23,929 nt of DNA from an uncultured Collinsella sp. (GCA_902494565.1 CABUTN010000032.1:1-23929); one strand, 5' to 3'. Positions 14,403-22,511 are shown, numbered from the stretch's first letter. Notes: a model not told the origin generated them from the sequence alone. Program-made: numbers and translations.

Positions 14403-14843
14403 ATGCGTATCGGTGTCATCCTTGCAAGTCACGGAGAGTTCGCTCAGGCCGCCCTCGGCGCCGTCGAGATGATTGCGGGCAAGCAGCCTGATGTCATCGC
14501 TCTTGGTCTCACCGCCGAGAAGAGCCTGGAGTCTTTCGAGTCCGAGATGCGCGAGGCTTACGAGACCCTCAGCGCCGAGTGCGAACTCGTCGTCACCCTA
14601 TGCGACATCTACGGCGGCACCCCATTCAACGTGACTACCCGCTGCCTGCTCAACGGCATGAACATGGTTGCCTACACTGGCCTGTCCATGCCCGTTGCGG
14701 TCGAGCTCCTGCTCACCCGCGATGGCCTCGATTCCGCCGACGCGGTCCGTGCCCAGCTCACTGCCGCTCACGCCGGGGCCCAGCAGGAGATCAAGGCTCC
14801 CGCTCCGGCCGTGGAGGCAGACGAGGACGATTTGGACCTCTAG
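14403..14843 (+). CDS. PTS EIIA component, mannose/fructose/sorbose family
   Basis: EIIA accepts phosphate from HPr and passes it to EIIB. The 146-residue cytoplasmic protein has the phospho-acceptor His10 in GVILASHGEFA and the family segment CDIYGGTPFN at 67-76. The start is ATG 14403, with AAAGGA at 14391-14396. ATG 14388 lacks a ribosome binding site. After the EIIA domain comes a short Ala/Pro linker and an acidic end (EADEDDLDL), absent from standard EIIA-Man domains and similar to the end of the EIIC protein here. It is the first gene of the PTS operon, directly after the tandem repeat array. Confidence 0.93.
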   Translation: MRIGVILASHGEFAQAALGAVEMIAGKQPDVIALGLTAEKSLESFESEMREAYETLSAECELVVTLCDIYGGTPFNVTTRCLLNGMNMVAYTGLSMPVAVELLLTRDGLDSADAVRAQLTAAHAGAQQEIKAPAPAVEADEDDLDL

Positions 14844-14867
14844 GCTCGTTAGCCCGTCGATTCGAGT

Positions 14868-14898
14868 GGCGCTCACCCGTATCCCCCGAGTGGGCGCC
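14868..14898 (+). other. GC-rich stem-loop between EIIA and EIIB genes
   Basis: GGCGCTCAC (14868-14876) pairs with GTGGGCGCC (14890-14898) over nine positions with one G-U wobble and a 13-base loop. CGA/TCG pairing can extend it outward. There is no U-tract, so it is unlikely to be a simple terminator. It may protect or process the upstream mRNA and adjust EIIA to EIIB ratio. Confidence 0.45.
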
Positions 14899-14960
14899 TC
14901 GATCGAGCAGAGCATTCGTAAACGGTACTGAAGGAACGTGCAAACGAAAAGGAGAACATC

Positions 14961-15437
14961 ATGGCACTCAAACTCGTCGACATCGATGACCGCCTGATCC
15001 ACGGTCAGGTCGCCACCACTTGGATTCCCGACTTCGGCATCGAATCGGCAATCATTGTCTCGGATAAGGTCGCCAACGACCCCGTCCAGAAGTCCGTCGC
15101 CGGCCTCGCCGCCCCCGACATCAAGGTCTCCGTCTTCGGTGTCGAGAAGTTCATTGAGGTCCTCAAGAAGACCGAGCTCAAGAAGGCCACGATGGTGCTC
15201 TTCACCAACCCCATCGACGCCCTCAAGCTGCACGAGAACGGCTTGCCGTTCGACTACCTGAACGTCTCCGGCATGCGCTTCAACGAGCAGCGTCATCGCC
15301 TGCACAAGAACATGTCCGTCACCGCCGAGGAAAAGGCCGCCTTCGAGGAGCTCATTGGCCTCGGCGTCGACTGCTGGATGCAGACCACCACGCGCGATTC
15401 CAAGGAGCCCGTGTCCGAGCTCCTCAAGAACTACTAA
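14961..15437 (+). CDS. PTS EIIB component, mannose/fructose/sorbose family
   Basis: EIIB takes phosphate from EIIA on a histidine and delivers it to the incoming sugar at the EIIC/EIID channel. The 158-residue protein has the signature DIDDRLIHGQV with phospho-acceptor His14, then the expected alpha/beta EIIB fold (FTNPIDALKLHENGLPFDYLN region, LNVSGMRF near 107-114). Length is normal for a stand-alone EIIB. The start follows AAAAGGAG. It is separated from EIIA by 117 bases with a stem-loop and from EIIC by 80 bases with two more. The sugar cannot be told from sequence. Neighbouring genes suggest an amino sugar or sulfated sugar. Confidence 0.93.
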   Translation: MALKLVDIDDRLIHGQVATTWIPDFGIESAIIVSDKVANDPVQKSVAGLAAPDIKVSVFGVEKFIEVLKKTELKKATMVLFTNPIDALKLHENGLPFDYLNVSGMRFNEQRHRLHKNMSVTAEEKAAFEELIGLGVDCWMQTTTRDSKEPVSELLKNY

Positions 15438-15474
15438 GTAAGTAACCATCTCCGGGCATGTGAACCCGGGGCGT

Positions 15475-15497
15475 GCCCATCGGAGGGAACGATGGGC
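15475..15497 (+). other. Stem-loop before the EIIC gene
   Basis: GCCCATCG (15475-15482) and CGATGGGC (15490-15497) form a perfect 8-bp stem with the loop GAGGGAA. A smaller CCGGG/CCCGG hairpin lies just upstream (15452-15469). No U-tract follows. The EIIC ribosome binding site (AAGGAGAGG, 15505-15513) begins eight bases after the stem. Confidence 0.45.
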
Positions 15498-15517
15498 GAA
15501 TAGGGAAGGAGAGGCTT

Positions 15518-16327
15518 ATGCTTCAGGCACTTCTGCTCGCCATCTGGGCGGGTCTGTGCACTTGGGACCAGTTCGGTCCCCACCTGGGCTTCCGCAAGCC
15601 CCTGCTGGCATCCGTCGGCGTCGGCATCATCCTCGGTGACATGACGACCGCCATCATGATCGGCGCGACCATGGAGCTCATGTGGCTCGGCGTCAACAAC
15701 ATCGGCGCTTATGTTCCGCCGGATGTCATCTCCGGCACCATCGTCGGTGCCGCCCTGGGCATCATGGGTTCCACCGACACCGCCAGCGCCATCGCCCTGG
15801 CAGTCGCCATCGGCATCCCCACCGCCACCTTGGTTCAGCAGCTGAACATCTTGGTCATGACCACTAACGTCTCGCTTGTCCACGGTGCCGACAAGGCCAT
15901 CGAGTCCGGTAAGTTCAACGCCGTCAACAAGTTCTTCTGGACCGGCGCCCTGTGCTTCTTCCTGACCCGCGCCGTTCCCGTCTTCATCGCCACGGGCATC
16001 GGCTCCTTCGTGATCGAGGACATCATGGCCTTCCTGCAGAACCAGGTTCCGTGGGTCCTCACCGGCTTCTCCACCGCCGGTGGCATGATGCCCGCCGTCG
16101 GTCTGGCCATGCTCCTCACCATGATGATGAAGAAGAACATGTGGATCTTCCTGCTGCTCGGCTTTATCATGGCCGCCTTCCTCAACGTCCCGACCGTGGG
16201 CATCGCGCTCGCCGCTTGCGCCGCCGCCGGCATGTGGGACGTCATTACCGAGGGCCAGAAGAATCAACCCGCCCCTGCCGCCGCCTCTGCCGCCGGCTCC
16301 GATGATGACGAGGAGTACGATCTCTAA
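15518..16327 (+). CDS. PTS EIIC component, mannose/fructose/sorbose family (membrane)
   Basis: EIIC forms, with EIID, the membrane channel for sugar entry and phosphorylation. The 269-residue hydrophobic protein shows about seven or more membrane segments and family stretches such as GDMTTAIMIGATMELMWLG near 40-58 and the glycine/proline-rich region after it. ATG 15518 is chosen for its strong AAGGAGAGG site. A longer in-frame frame from 15473 would translate through the upstream hairpin. The C-terminus carries an Ala/Pro stretch and an acidic tail (GSDDDEEYDL). Its stop codon TAA overlaps the EIID start ATG by one base, so the two channel subunits are translationally coupled. Confidence 0.93.
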   Translation: MLQALLLAIWAGLCTWDQFGPHLGFRKPLLASVGVGIILGDMTTAIMIGATMELMWLGVNNIGAYVPPDVISGTIVGAALGIMGSTDTASAIALAVAIGIPTATLVQQLNILVMTTNVSLVHGADKAIESGKFNAVNKFFWTGALCFFLTRAVPVFIATGIGSFVIEDIMAFLQNQVPWVLTGFSTAGGMMPAVGLAMLLTMMMKKNMWIFLLLGFIMAAFLNVPTVGIALAACAAAGMWDVITEGQKNQPAPAAASAAGSDDDEEYDL

Positions 16328-17157
16328 TGGGTAAGATCTCCAACTCCACCCTGAACAAGGTCCTGCTGCGCACCCAGGGTTGCCAATTCGCGCACAACTA
16401 CGAGCGCATGCAGTCGCTGTCCCTGACCTACTGCTTTGCCCCTGTCCTCGAGGAGCTCTACAAGGACGCCCCCAAGGAGGAGCGCGTTAACGCCATGAAG
16501 CGCCACCTCGAGTACTTCAACACCCACCCGCTCGCGATCCCCTTCATCCTTGGCATCACCGCCGCCCTGGAGGAGACCACGGATGAGGATCAGAAGGACA
16601 CCGTCGTCGGCATCAAGACCTCCCTCATGGGTCCCTTCGCCGGCCTTGGTGACTCCCTGCTGAACCTCACCTGGTTCCCGATCGCCGGCTCCATCGGCGC
16701 ATCTATGTGCGTCGACAACGGCTCCATTATGGGTCCGCTCGTGATGTTCTTGCTCATCAACCTGCTGTACTGGCCGCTGAAGTACTTCGGCCTGCACAAG
16801 GGTTACGAGATGGGCATGGAGCTCGTCGAGAAGGCGGGCGTCCAGGTCTTCGACCGTCTGGGCAACCTCGCCAACGTGCTGGGCGTCATGGTCACCGGCG
16901 GCCTGATCGCCACGACCGTTAAGCTCAAGCTTGCCGTGCAGTTCGCCTTCGGTGAGGGTGACCCGCTGGTGCTCCAGGACCAGCTCGATAAGGTGTTGCC
17001 CTTCCTGCTGCCTGTCGTTCTGACTTTCATCTGCTATCGCCTGCTCAAGAAGGGCCAGGGCAAGAACTCCGCCCAGATCATCATCGGTCTGATTGTGTTC
17101 TCCCTTGTGTTCGCCGCTATCGGTTTCTACTTCCCGGCGTTCAAGATCTTCGCCTAA
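16327..17157 (+). CDS. PTS EIID component, mannose/fructose/sorbose family (membrane)
   Basis: EIID is the second membrane subunit, unique to this PTS family. The 276-residue protein has the hallmark N-terminal region with HNYERMQSLSLTYCFAPVL near 23-41, FNTHPLAIPFILG near 64-76, and MGPFAGLGDSLLN near 100-112. The C-terminal half has several hydrophobic segments. It shares one base with the EIIC stop, with AGGAG 11 bases upstream inside EIIC. With EIIA, EIIB and EIIC encoded just before, the PTS is complete. A GC-rich hairpin and then the sulfatase gene follow in the same direction. Confidence 0.94.
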   Translation: MGKISNSTLNKVLLRTQGCQFAHNYERMQSLSLTYCFAPVLEELYKDAPKEERVNAMKRHLEYFNTHPLAIPFILGITAALEETTDEDQKDTVVGIKTSLMGPFAGLGDSLLNLTWFPIAGSIGASMCVDNGSIMGPLVMFLLINLLYWPLKYFGLHKGYEMGMELVEKAGVQVFDRLGNLANVLGVMVTGGLIATTVKLKLAVQFAFGEGDPLVLQDQLDKVLPFLLPVVLTFICYRLLKKGQGKNSAQIIIGLIVFSLVFAAIGFYFPAFKIFA

Positions 17158-17189
17158 TCGCGAGCTTATCAAAAGGCAAATCGTTTGAT

Positions 17190-17217
17190 GCCCGCGCCCC
17201 GCATGCCGGGCGCGGGC
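17190..17217 (+). terminator. GC-rich hairpin after EIID: partial terminator or mRNA stabiliser
   Basis: A perfect 10-bp stem GCCCGCGCCC/GGGCGCGGGC (17190-17199 with 17208-17217) with an 8-base loop lies 33 bases after the EIID stop. It is followed by CTCGTTGTCTC, which is not a strong U-tract. It may let some transcription pass into the sulfatase gene, so that PTS proteins are made in excess over the enzymes. Confidence 0.5.
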
Positions 17218-17326
17218 CTCGTTGTCTCATGTGCTCTCCATCGTGCGCGATCGGGGTGCGCTCCATTATGCCCATGTGCCTTTGGCGTATCGCCATCTGG
17301 CAAATCCAACTATCGAAAGGATGCCA

Positions 17327-18823
17327 ATGAGAACCGTCCTCGTGCTCATGGATACTCTGCGTCGCGACGTCCTGTCGTGCTACAACCCCGCAACCGACGT
17401 CCAGACCCCCAATCTCGATGCCTTTGCCGAGCGTTCCTGCGTGTTCGACAACCACTGGATCGGCTCGGCTCCCTGCATGCCTGCCCGCCGCGACATCCTC
17501 ACCGGTCGCTACAACTTCCTCGAGCGCCCCTGGGGCCCCATCGAGCCCTTCGATGTGACGCTGCCGGCCTGCCTGCGCGCGAACGGCAACTTCTGCCACA
17601 TCACCACCGACCACTGCCACTACCTACGCACCGGTGGCGAGGGCTACCTCCAGGAGTTCAACACCTGGGATTACTACCGCGGCCAGGAGGGCGACCCGTG
17701 GGTCAGCCGCATCGATGAGCCGAATAACATGCCCGAGACCTTCTACGGGCGCGTGCGCGAGCAGTACCAGAAGAACCGTCAGCTCTGGCCCAACGAAGAG
17801 GACATGCCGAGCCCCAAGACCTTCCAGTCCGCCTGCGACTGGATCGACGGCAATGCTGGGGCCGACGACTTCTTCCTTATGGTTGAGGCCTTCGACCCGC
17901 ACGAGCCCTTCGATGTGCCCGACAAGTACATGGAGATGTACGGCGGCACTGGCGAGCTCGACCGCGACTACTTCGAGATTCCTGAGTACAAGCGCGTCTC
18001 CGCCACCGACGTCAACAAGGGCGCGGAGGACTACCTGCAGCGCCGCTACAAGGCCCTCGTCACCATGACCGACCGCTGGTTTGGTAGGCTCATCGACAAG
18101 CTCGAGGAGCGCGGGATGCTGGACGATACCATGGTCATGGTCACCACCGACCACGGCTATTTCCTGGGCGAGCGCGACTACATGGGCAAAAACTACATGC
18201 ACCTGTATAACGAGCTCGCGCATCTGCCGTTCATTGTGCACTTCCCGGGTAACGCCCGCGCCGGCGAGCATGCCCGCCAGCTCACTCAGGCAATCGACAT
18301 CATGCCCACGGTGCTTGAGGCCCACGGCTGCGAGATTCCCGCAGATGTGTGCGGCACCTCCCTCGTGCCGCTCATGACGGATGCTGACGCGCCCACGCGT
18401 GGCTACGCCCTGTACGGCGTGCACGCCATGACCGTCAACGTCACCGACGGCCGCTACACCTACTTCCGCGCGCCGGTCGCCGGCAACCAGCCGTGCTTCG
18501 AGTACACCGCACTGCCGCACACCATCCGCAAAAAGATGGGTTCGGACTGCCCGGAGGAGATTGAGTGTGGCCGCTACTTCAAACGCACCAAGTACCCGCT
18601 GTTCAAGATCCCCTGTAAGAAGCCGGCCCAGATCGAGGGAGCCACGCCGCTCGCCGAGGTCGAGCAGACGATGCTGTTCGACCTTGAGAGTGACTACGGC
18701 CAGGTTAATAATCTCGCCGGCAAGGACGACCACGCCGAACAGCGCATGATTGACCTGCTGCTGCGCGGCCTGGAGGAGCATGAGTCCCCGGCCGAGCAAA
18801 AGGAGCGCCTGGGCTTGGCCTAA
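17327..18823 (+). CDS. Cys-type sulfatase, predicted cytoplasmic
   Basis: This 498-residue alkaline-phosphatase-superfamily enzyme should hydrolyse a sulfate ester. Cys50 lies in the formylglycine motif CMPAR (C-x-P-x-R, 50-54). Metal-ligand positions include Asp9 and the pair Asp275-His276 in TTDHGYFLG, with Lys288 following. PHEPF at 191-195 is also typical. The protein begins MRTVLVLMDTLRRD, directly on the first strand of the fold, with no signal peptide or membrane anchor. ATG 17327 has GAAAGG six bases upstream, and a longer upstream frame lacks any such site. It lies between the PTS and its putative maturase, so the substrate is probably a sulfated sugar imported by the PTS. The exact sulfate position is unknown, and a different sulfatase-like phosphotransferase activity cannot be excluded. 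Confidence 0.88.
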   Translation: MRTVLVLMDTLRRDVLSCYNPATDVQTPNLDAFAERSCVFDNHWIGSAPCMPARRDILTGRYNFLERPWGPIEPFDVTLPACLRANGNFCHITTDHCHYLRTGGEGYLQEFNTWDYYRGQEGDPWVSRIDEPNNMPETFYGRVREQYQKNRQLWPNEEDMPSPKTFQSACDWIDGNAGADDFFLMVEAFDPHEPFDVPDKYMEMYGGTGELDRDYFEIPEYKRVSATDVNKGAEDYLQRRYKALVTMTDRWFGRLIDKLEERGMLDDTMVMVTTDHGYFLGERDYMGKNYMHLYNELAHLPFIVHFPGNARAGEHARQLTQAIDIMPTVLEAHGCEIPADVCGTSLVPLMTDADAPTRGYALYGVHAMTVNVTDGRYTYFRAPVAGNQPCFEYTALPHTIRKKMGSDCPEEIECGRYFKRTKYPLFKIPCKKPAQIEGATPLAEVEQTMLFDLESDYGQVNNLAGKDDHAEQRMIDLLLRGLEEHESPAEQKERLGLA

Positions 18824-18842
18824 GATTCATGCGGTGATTGTG

Positions 18843-18887
18843 CGGGCCGGATGCGCCGCCTCGGGTAAGGAGGTGGTTTCCGGCCCG
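18843..18887 (+). other. Long structured leader before the maturase gene
   Basis: Two nested stems, CGGGCCGG/CCGGCCCG (18843-18850 with 18880-18887) and CCGCCTC/GAGGTGG (18856-18862 with 18870-18876, one G-U), form one long hairpin with a small internal loop. The inner stem buries TAAGGAGGTG, a near-perfect Shine-Dalgarno sequence. A four-codon frame ATG-AGT-GAG-GGC-TAG starts at 18888. No U-tract follows. It could be an attenuator or a translation-control element for the maturase, or simply an intercistronic hairpin. Confidence 0.5.
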
Positions 18888-18926
18888 ATGAGTGAGGGCT
18901 AGCCTGTGCGAAGGGGGGTATGTGCC

Positions 18927-20027
18927 ATGTGCGCGAAGCATATTGGCTTTTTGATAAAACCGGCATCGAGTGCTTGCAACATGCGGTGCAGGTACTGCTT
19001 TTACTGCGATGTCGCTGCTCATCGCGAGGAGCGGAGCGCCCGCGTCATGGGCGAAGACGTGGCAAGTGCCATCATCGACCGTGCACTCGCCGTGGCGAGT
19101 GATGCGCACATTTCTTTCGCCTTCCAGGGCGGCGAGCCCACCCTGGCCGGCCTTGACTTCTTCCATTCGTTCGTCGCGCGGGTGGAGGAGCGCCGTGAGA
19201 ACCAGCGGGTGAGCTGGGCGTTGCAGACCAACGGCTACCTGATCGAAGAGGAATGGGCCGAGTTCTTCCGCGAGCACGGGTTCCTCATCGGAGTCTCGGT
19301 TGACGCTTATCGCGACCTGCACGATTCGATGCGTCCCGATGCGCACGGTGCCGCTACGTACGCGCGCGTCATGAGTGGCGTTCGCCTGCTGCGCGAGCGC
19401 GGCGTGGACGTCAACATACTCTCGGTCCTCACCTCGCAGATGGCGGCGCATCCACAGCGCGTCTTCTCCTTCATCAAGCAGGAGAAGATCACCCATATCC
19501 AGTTCAGCCCGTGCCTGCCGGGCCTCGACGATGAGCGGGACACGTTCTCGCTCGACCCGCGTGCCTTCTCCTCGTTCTACCGCCGCTTGTTCGACTTGTG
19601 GTGGCGCGAGCTCGGTGCTGGGCGCTATGTGAGCATCTGGCTGTTCGAGAACGTCATGCAGATGGCGCTCGGGCAGTTTCCGTCGCAGTGCGGTATGCTC
19701 GGCCGCTGCGCTCCGCAGTTCGTGGTGGAAAGCGACGGTTCGGTGTATCCGTGCGACTTCTATGCGCTGGATGAGTACCGCGTGGGCGATATTCGCGTCG
19801 ATTCCCTTGAGGCAATGGCGACCTGTGAGACCATGCGCATGTTTTTGAACGAGCCGCGTCGCGATTGCGCGCGGTGCGCCGATTGCCCCTTTGAGGGCAT
19901 TTGCCATCGCAACTGCAAGCGCCTGAACATCGCCTATTACGATGCGGGCTACTGCGGGCTGCGTGAGTTTTTGGAGTACGCCTATCCCGGCCTGCAGCGC
20001 GTGGCTCGCATGTTCACGCGGCGCTGA
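18927..20027 (+). CDS. Anaerobic sulfatase-maturating enzyme (radical SAM, SPASM)
   Basis: anSME oxidises the active-site Cys (or Ser) of sulfatases to formylglycine without oxygen. The 366-residue protein has the radical SAM motif CNMRCRYC (Cys17, Cys21, Cys24), QGGEP at 67-71, and a C-terminal SPASM region with Cys255, Cys261, Cys276, Cys317, Cys320, Cys326, Cys330 and Cys343. These could ligate two auxiliary Fe-S clusters. Asp277, next to Cys276, matches the catalytic aspartate of characterised anSMEs. ATG 18927 has AAGGGGGG eight bases upstream. GTG 18906 is less likely. It lies between two CxPxR sulfatases, its evident substrates. Oxygen-sensitive chemistry fits an obligate anaerobe. Confidence 0.94.
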   Translation: MCAKHIGFLIKPASSACNMRCRYCFYCDVAAHREERSARVMGEDVASAIIDRALAVASDAHISFAFQGGEPTLAGLDFFHSFVARVEERRENQRVSWALQTNGYLIEEEWAEFFREHGFLIGVSVDAYRDLHDSMRPDAHGAATYARVMSGVRLLRERGVDVNILSVLTSQMAAHPQRVFSFIKQEKITHIQFSPCLPGLDDERDTFSLDPRAFSSFYRRLFDLWWRELGAGRYVSIWLFENVMQMALGQFPSQCGMLGRCAPQFVVESDGSVYPCDFYALDEYRVGDIRVDSLEAMATCETMRMFLNEPRRDCARCADCPFEGICHRNCKRLNIAYYDAGYCGLREFLEYAYPGLQRVARMFTRR

Positions 20028-20128
20028 TCCTGCCCGGGTTTTGCCTCGTCGTAGTTGTGTGGGGCTCTGCGCCCCTCCCGCCTTGACCACTCAATCTTCA
20101 TCCCGTTCCCGTGAGTTTGGAGTTCCCT

Positions 20129-21613
20129 ATGCCCCAGCAACCCAACGTTCTCCTTATCATGTGCGACCAGATGCGCGGCGACTGCCTGGGTATCGACGGC
20201 CATCCGGACGTGCAGACGCCCTACTTGGACACGCTCGCCGCCGACGGCATGCTGTTCGAGAACGCCTACTCCGCCTGCCCGAGTTGCATCCCGGCGCGCG
20301 CCGCCCTCTTTTGCGGCAAGACGCCCGCGGGCACGGGCCGCGTGGGTTACCAGGACGGTATCGCGTGGGAGTACGACCATATGCTCGCGCAGGAGATGCG
20401 CGACGGCGGCTACCAGACCGCCGTGGTAGGCAAGATGCACGTGCATCCGCCGCGTTTGGGCTGCGGCTTCGAGCACATGCGCCTGCATGACGGCTACATC
20501 GGCCACTACCGCAAGGCGAACCTGCCGTACTGGATGCACCAGAACGTCTCCGACGACTACATGCGCTTCCTCAAAAATGAACTGGGCGAATTCGCCGACG
20601 TGAACGGTTCGGGCGTTGAGAACAACTCCTGGATCACCCATCCCTGGGCCTACGAGGAGCGCCTGCACCCCACCAACTGGGTGGTGGACGAGTCCATCCG
20701 CTTTTTGGAGACCCGCGATCGCACGCGCCCGTTCTTCCTCATGACGAGCTTCGTGCGGCCCCACCCGCCCTTCGACGCGCCGCAGACCTACTTCGATCTG
20801 TACCGCGACATGGAGCTGCGCGCGCCTGCCGCTGGCGATTGGGATGACGCCGATGCCACCGAGCGCGATGGCATGATCTTGGACAGCGTGCACGGCTGCC
20901 GCGACGCCGAGCTGCGCCGCGAGGCCATGGCGGGCTATTATGCCTGCATCACACATATGGACCACCAGATCGGCCGGCTCATCACGGCGCTCGAGAACGA
21001 CGAGACCTACCACGACACCGTGATCGTGTTCTGCTCCGACCACGGCGAGATGCTCTTTGACCACAGTCTCTTTCGCAAGGTGTTGCCCTACGAGGGCTCC
21101 GCGCGCATCCCCTTCATCGTGCACGTGGGCAAAAACGTCGATGTGCCGGGCGGCGAGCGCGTTCGCGGCGTGAGCGAGAGCACGGTGGAACTCATGGACC
21201 TTATGCCCACCATCCTCGAGGCGTGCGACCTGCCCGTGCCCGAGGGCGTGGAGGGCGCCTCGCTCATGGGCGAGCTTACCGGCGCCGCGCCGCTGAACCG
21301 TGCATACCTGCACGGCGAGCACAGCGGCAGCCGCGAGCAGTCCAACCAGTGGATCGTGACCCCGCATGACAAGTACATCTGGTTCACACGGACCGGGGTG
21401 GAGCAGTATTTCGACCTGGACGCCGATCCGCGTGAGGAGCACGACCTCATCGACGCTCCGGAGCGCGCCGCGCGCATCGCCGTGCTCCGTGCCTGCCTGA
21501 TTGAGGAGCTCGCTGGTCGCGAAGAGGGATATGTTCGTGACGGCGAGTTGGTGGCGGGACGTGCGCCCGCCGTTATGCTTGAGCGCCCCCGGCCCTCGCG
21601 CCTCCAACGTTAA
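20129..21613 (+). CDS. Second Cys-type sulfatase, predicted cytoplasmic
   Basis: This 494-residue sulfatase has formylglycine precursor Cys53 in CIPAR (53-57), Asp13 in NVLLIMCDQMRGD, the conserved Lys102 and His104 in GKMHVH, PHPPF at 211-215, and Asp304-His305 in CSDHGEM with Lys317. It is more canonical than the first sulfatase and only distantly similar to it, so the two probably remove different sulfate groups. No signal peptide is present. ATG 20129 has GGAG six bases upstream. GTG 20111 is a weaker choice. The 101-base gap to the maturase holds a small GGGGC/GCCCC hairpin (20061-20075) without a U-tract, so the genes can still be one transcript. Substrate is unknown. Confidence 0.9.
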   Translation: MPQQPNVLLIMCDQMRGDCLGIDGHPDVQTPYLDTLAADGMLFENAYSACPSCIPARAALFCGKTPAGTGRVGYQDGIAWEYDHMLAQEMRDGGYQTAVVGKMHVHPPRLGCGFEHMRLHDGYIGHYRKANLPYWMHQNVSDDYMRFLKNELGEFADVNGSGVENNSWITHPWAYEERLHPTNWVVDESIRFLETRDRTRPFFLMTSFVRPHPPFDAPQTYFDLYRDMELRAPAAGDWDDADATERDGMILDSVHGCRDAELRREAMAGYYACITHMDHQIGRLITALENDETYHDTVIVFCSDHGEMLFDHSLFRKVLPYEGSARIPFIVHVGKNVDVPGGERVRGVSESTVELMDLMPTILEACDLPVPEGVEGASLMGELTGAAPLNRAYLHGEHSGSREQSNQWIVTPHDKYIWFTRTGVEQYFDLDADPREEHDLIDAPERAARIAVLRACLIEELAGREEGYVRDGELVAGRAPAVMLERPRPSRLQR

Positions 21614-21628
21614 GAGAAAGGCCTATCC

Positions 21629-22240
21629 ATGGATATGAAGACGATCGGCATTGTGGTCGTAGTGGTTGCGGTCGGGTTCACCATTTACATGGAGGTCCAA
21701 AAGCGCACAACCTTCGCCAAGCTCGAGGCGTACCTGCGCGAGGGCGACCTCAACAACTACCTCAAGGTCCTGAACCGCCCGCTCACTAGCGTGCTGTACC
21801 CCAAGTACAACGTGCTTTTCATGCGCTTGAACGCAGCTCTTGCCATGGATGACGTCGAGGCATCCGAGCGCATCATCCGCGAGATGGGTTCGCTCAAGAT
21901 GAGCGAGGAGCAGACACTCGCGCTGGCGGCAAAGGCGTTCTCCTTCTACGTGGAGATCGGGGATGAGCCCCACGCACGCGAGGTGCTCTCCTACCTCGAG
22001 GAGCACGGTGATCGCGAGGCTGCGCGTGCCGACCGTCGCACCTATGACGTCTTCCTCAAGGGCTCGTATGCCTATATCGACGAGATGGAGCGCGCGTTGT
22101 CGGAGGCGGCTGGCATGGAAGAGGCCCTGCTCTGCCAGATGCTCTCGGTTCAGTACGAGAACAAGGGTGACGAGGGGCGCGCCGCGTCCTATTGCGAGCG
22201 CGCTGAGCGGACGCTCGCAGCAGCCATGCCTGACAAGTAG
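21629..22240 (+). CDS. Membrane-anchored helical-repeat (TPR-like) protein of unknown function
   Basis: The 203-residue product has one hydrophobic segment at about 5-21 (Val-rich) followed by a soluble, highly helical, acidic region with alternating Ala/Leu and Glu patterns. These look like degenerate tetratricopeptide repeats (for example around 30-60, 66-100 and 150-200). No catalytic motif is visible. The segment lacks a signal peptidase site, so the protein is probably anchored by its N-terminus. ATG 21629 follows GAGAAAGG, and ATG 21635 is possible. It starts 15 bases after the second sulfatase and is probably co-transcribed. A scaffold role near the sulfatases or PTS is speculation. 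Confidence 0.7.
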   Translation: MDMKTIGIVVVVVAVGFTIYMEVQKRTTFAKLEAYLREGDLNNYLKVLNRPLTSVLYPKYNVLFMRLNAALAMDDVEASERIIREMGSLKMSEEQTLALAAKAFSFYVEIGDEPHAREVLSYLEEHGDREAARADRRTYDVFLKGSYAYIDEMERALSEAAGMEEALLCQMLSVQYENKGDEGRAASYCERAERTLAAAMPDK

Positions 22241-22261
22241 GGAAGAGTCTAGGCGCTTCAT

Positions 22262-22511
22262 ATGCTAGCAATCGTATTCGCCATTGCGTTTTTCGCCTCT
22301 ACCATCAGTGCCATCTGCGGTGTCGGCGGGGCATCATCATTAAGCCCGTGATGGACGCCGTGGGTGTCGCCGACGTGGCGACCATCAACTTCCTGTCCGG
22401 ATGCACCGCGAGGACATCATCGGGCACTTCGCCATGAGCGTTTCCACCGCGCTGCTGCTCGACGTCGTCTACGCGTGCATCTTCAACCAGGATTACTTCG
22501 CTAACTACTAG
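22262..22511 (+). pseudogene. Broken TauE/SafE-family (TSUP) exporter gene
   Basis: From ATG 22262 the first 23 codons (AICGVGG near the end) resemble the N-terminus of the intact TSUP protein encoded 480 bases downstream. The frame is lost at GGCGGGGC (22325-22332). One base out, it continues as IIIKPVMDAVGVADVATINF, the next TSUP segment. A second shift near 22405 leads into HREDIIGHFAMS and on to a TAG at 22509-22511. This last part is not recognisable as TSUP and may come from another membrane protein. At least two frame breaks and a large deletion make it non-functional. Confidence 0.72.

Noticed and set aside
14219..14419. Minus-strand frame with a repeated Arg-Ser-Val run
   Set aside because: The repeat protein is only a translation of the 9-bp tandem DNA array; no ribosome binding site and no known family.
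18705..20090. 461-codon minus-strand open frame
   Set aside because: Antisense to the maturase, whose radical SAM and SPASM cysteines prove the plus-strand frame.
19982..21607. 541-codon minus-strand open frame
   Set aside because: Exact antisense shadow of the second sulfatase, which has catalytic motifs and a ribosome binding site on the plus strand.
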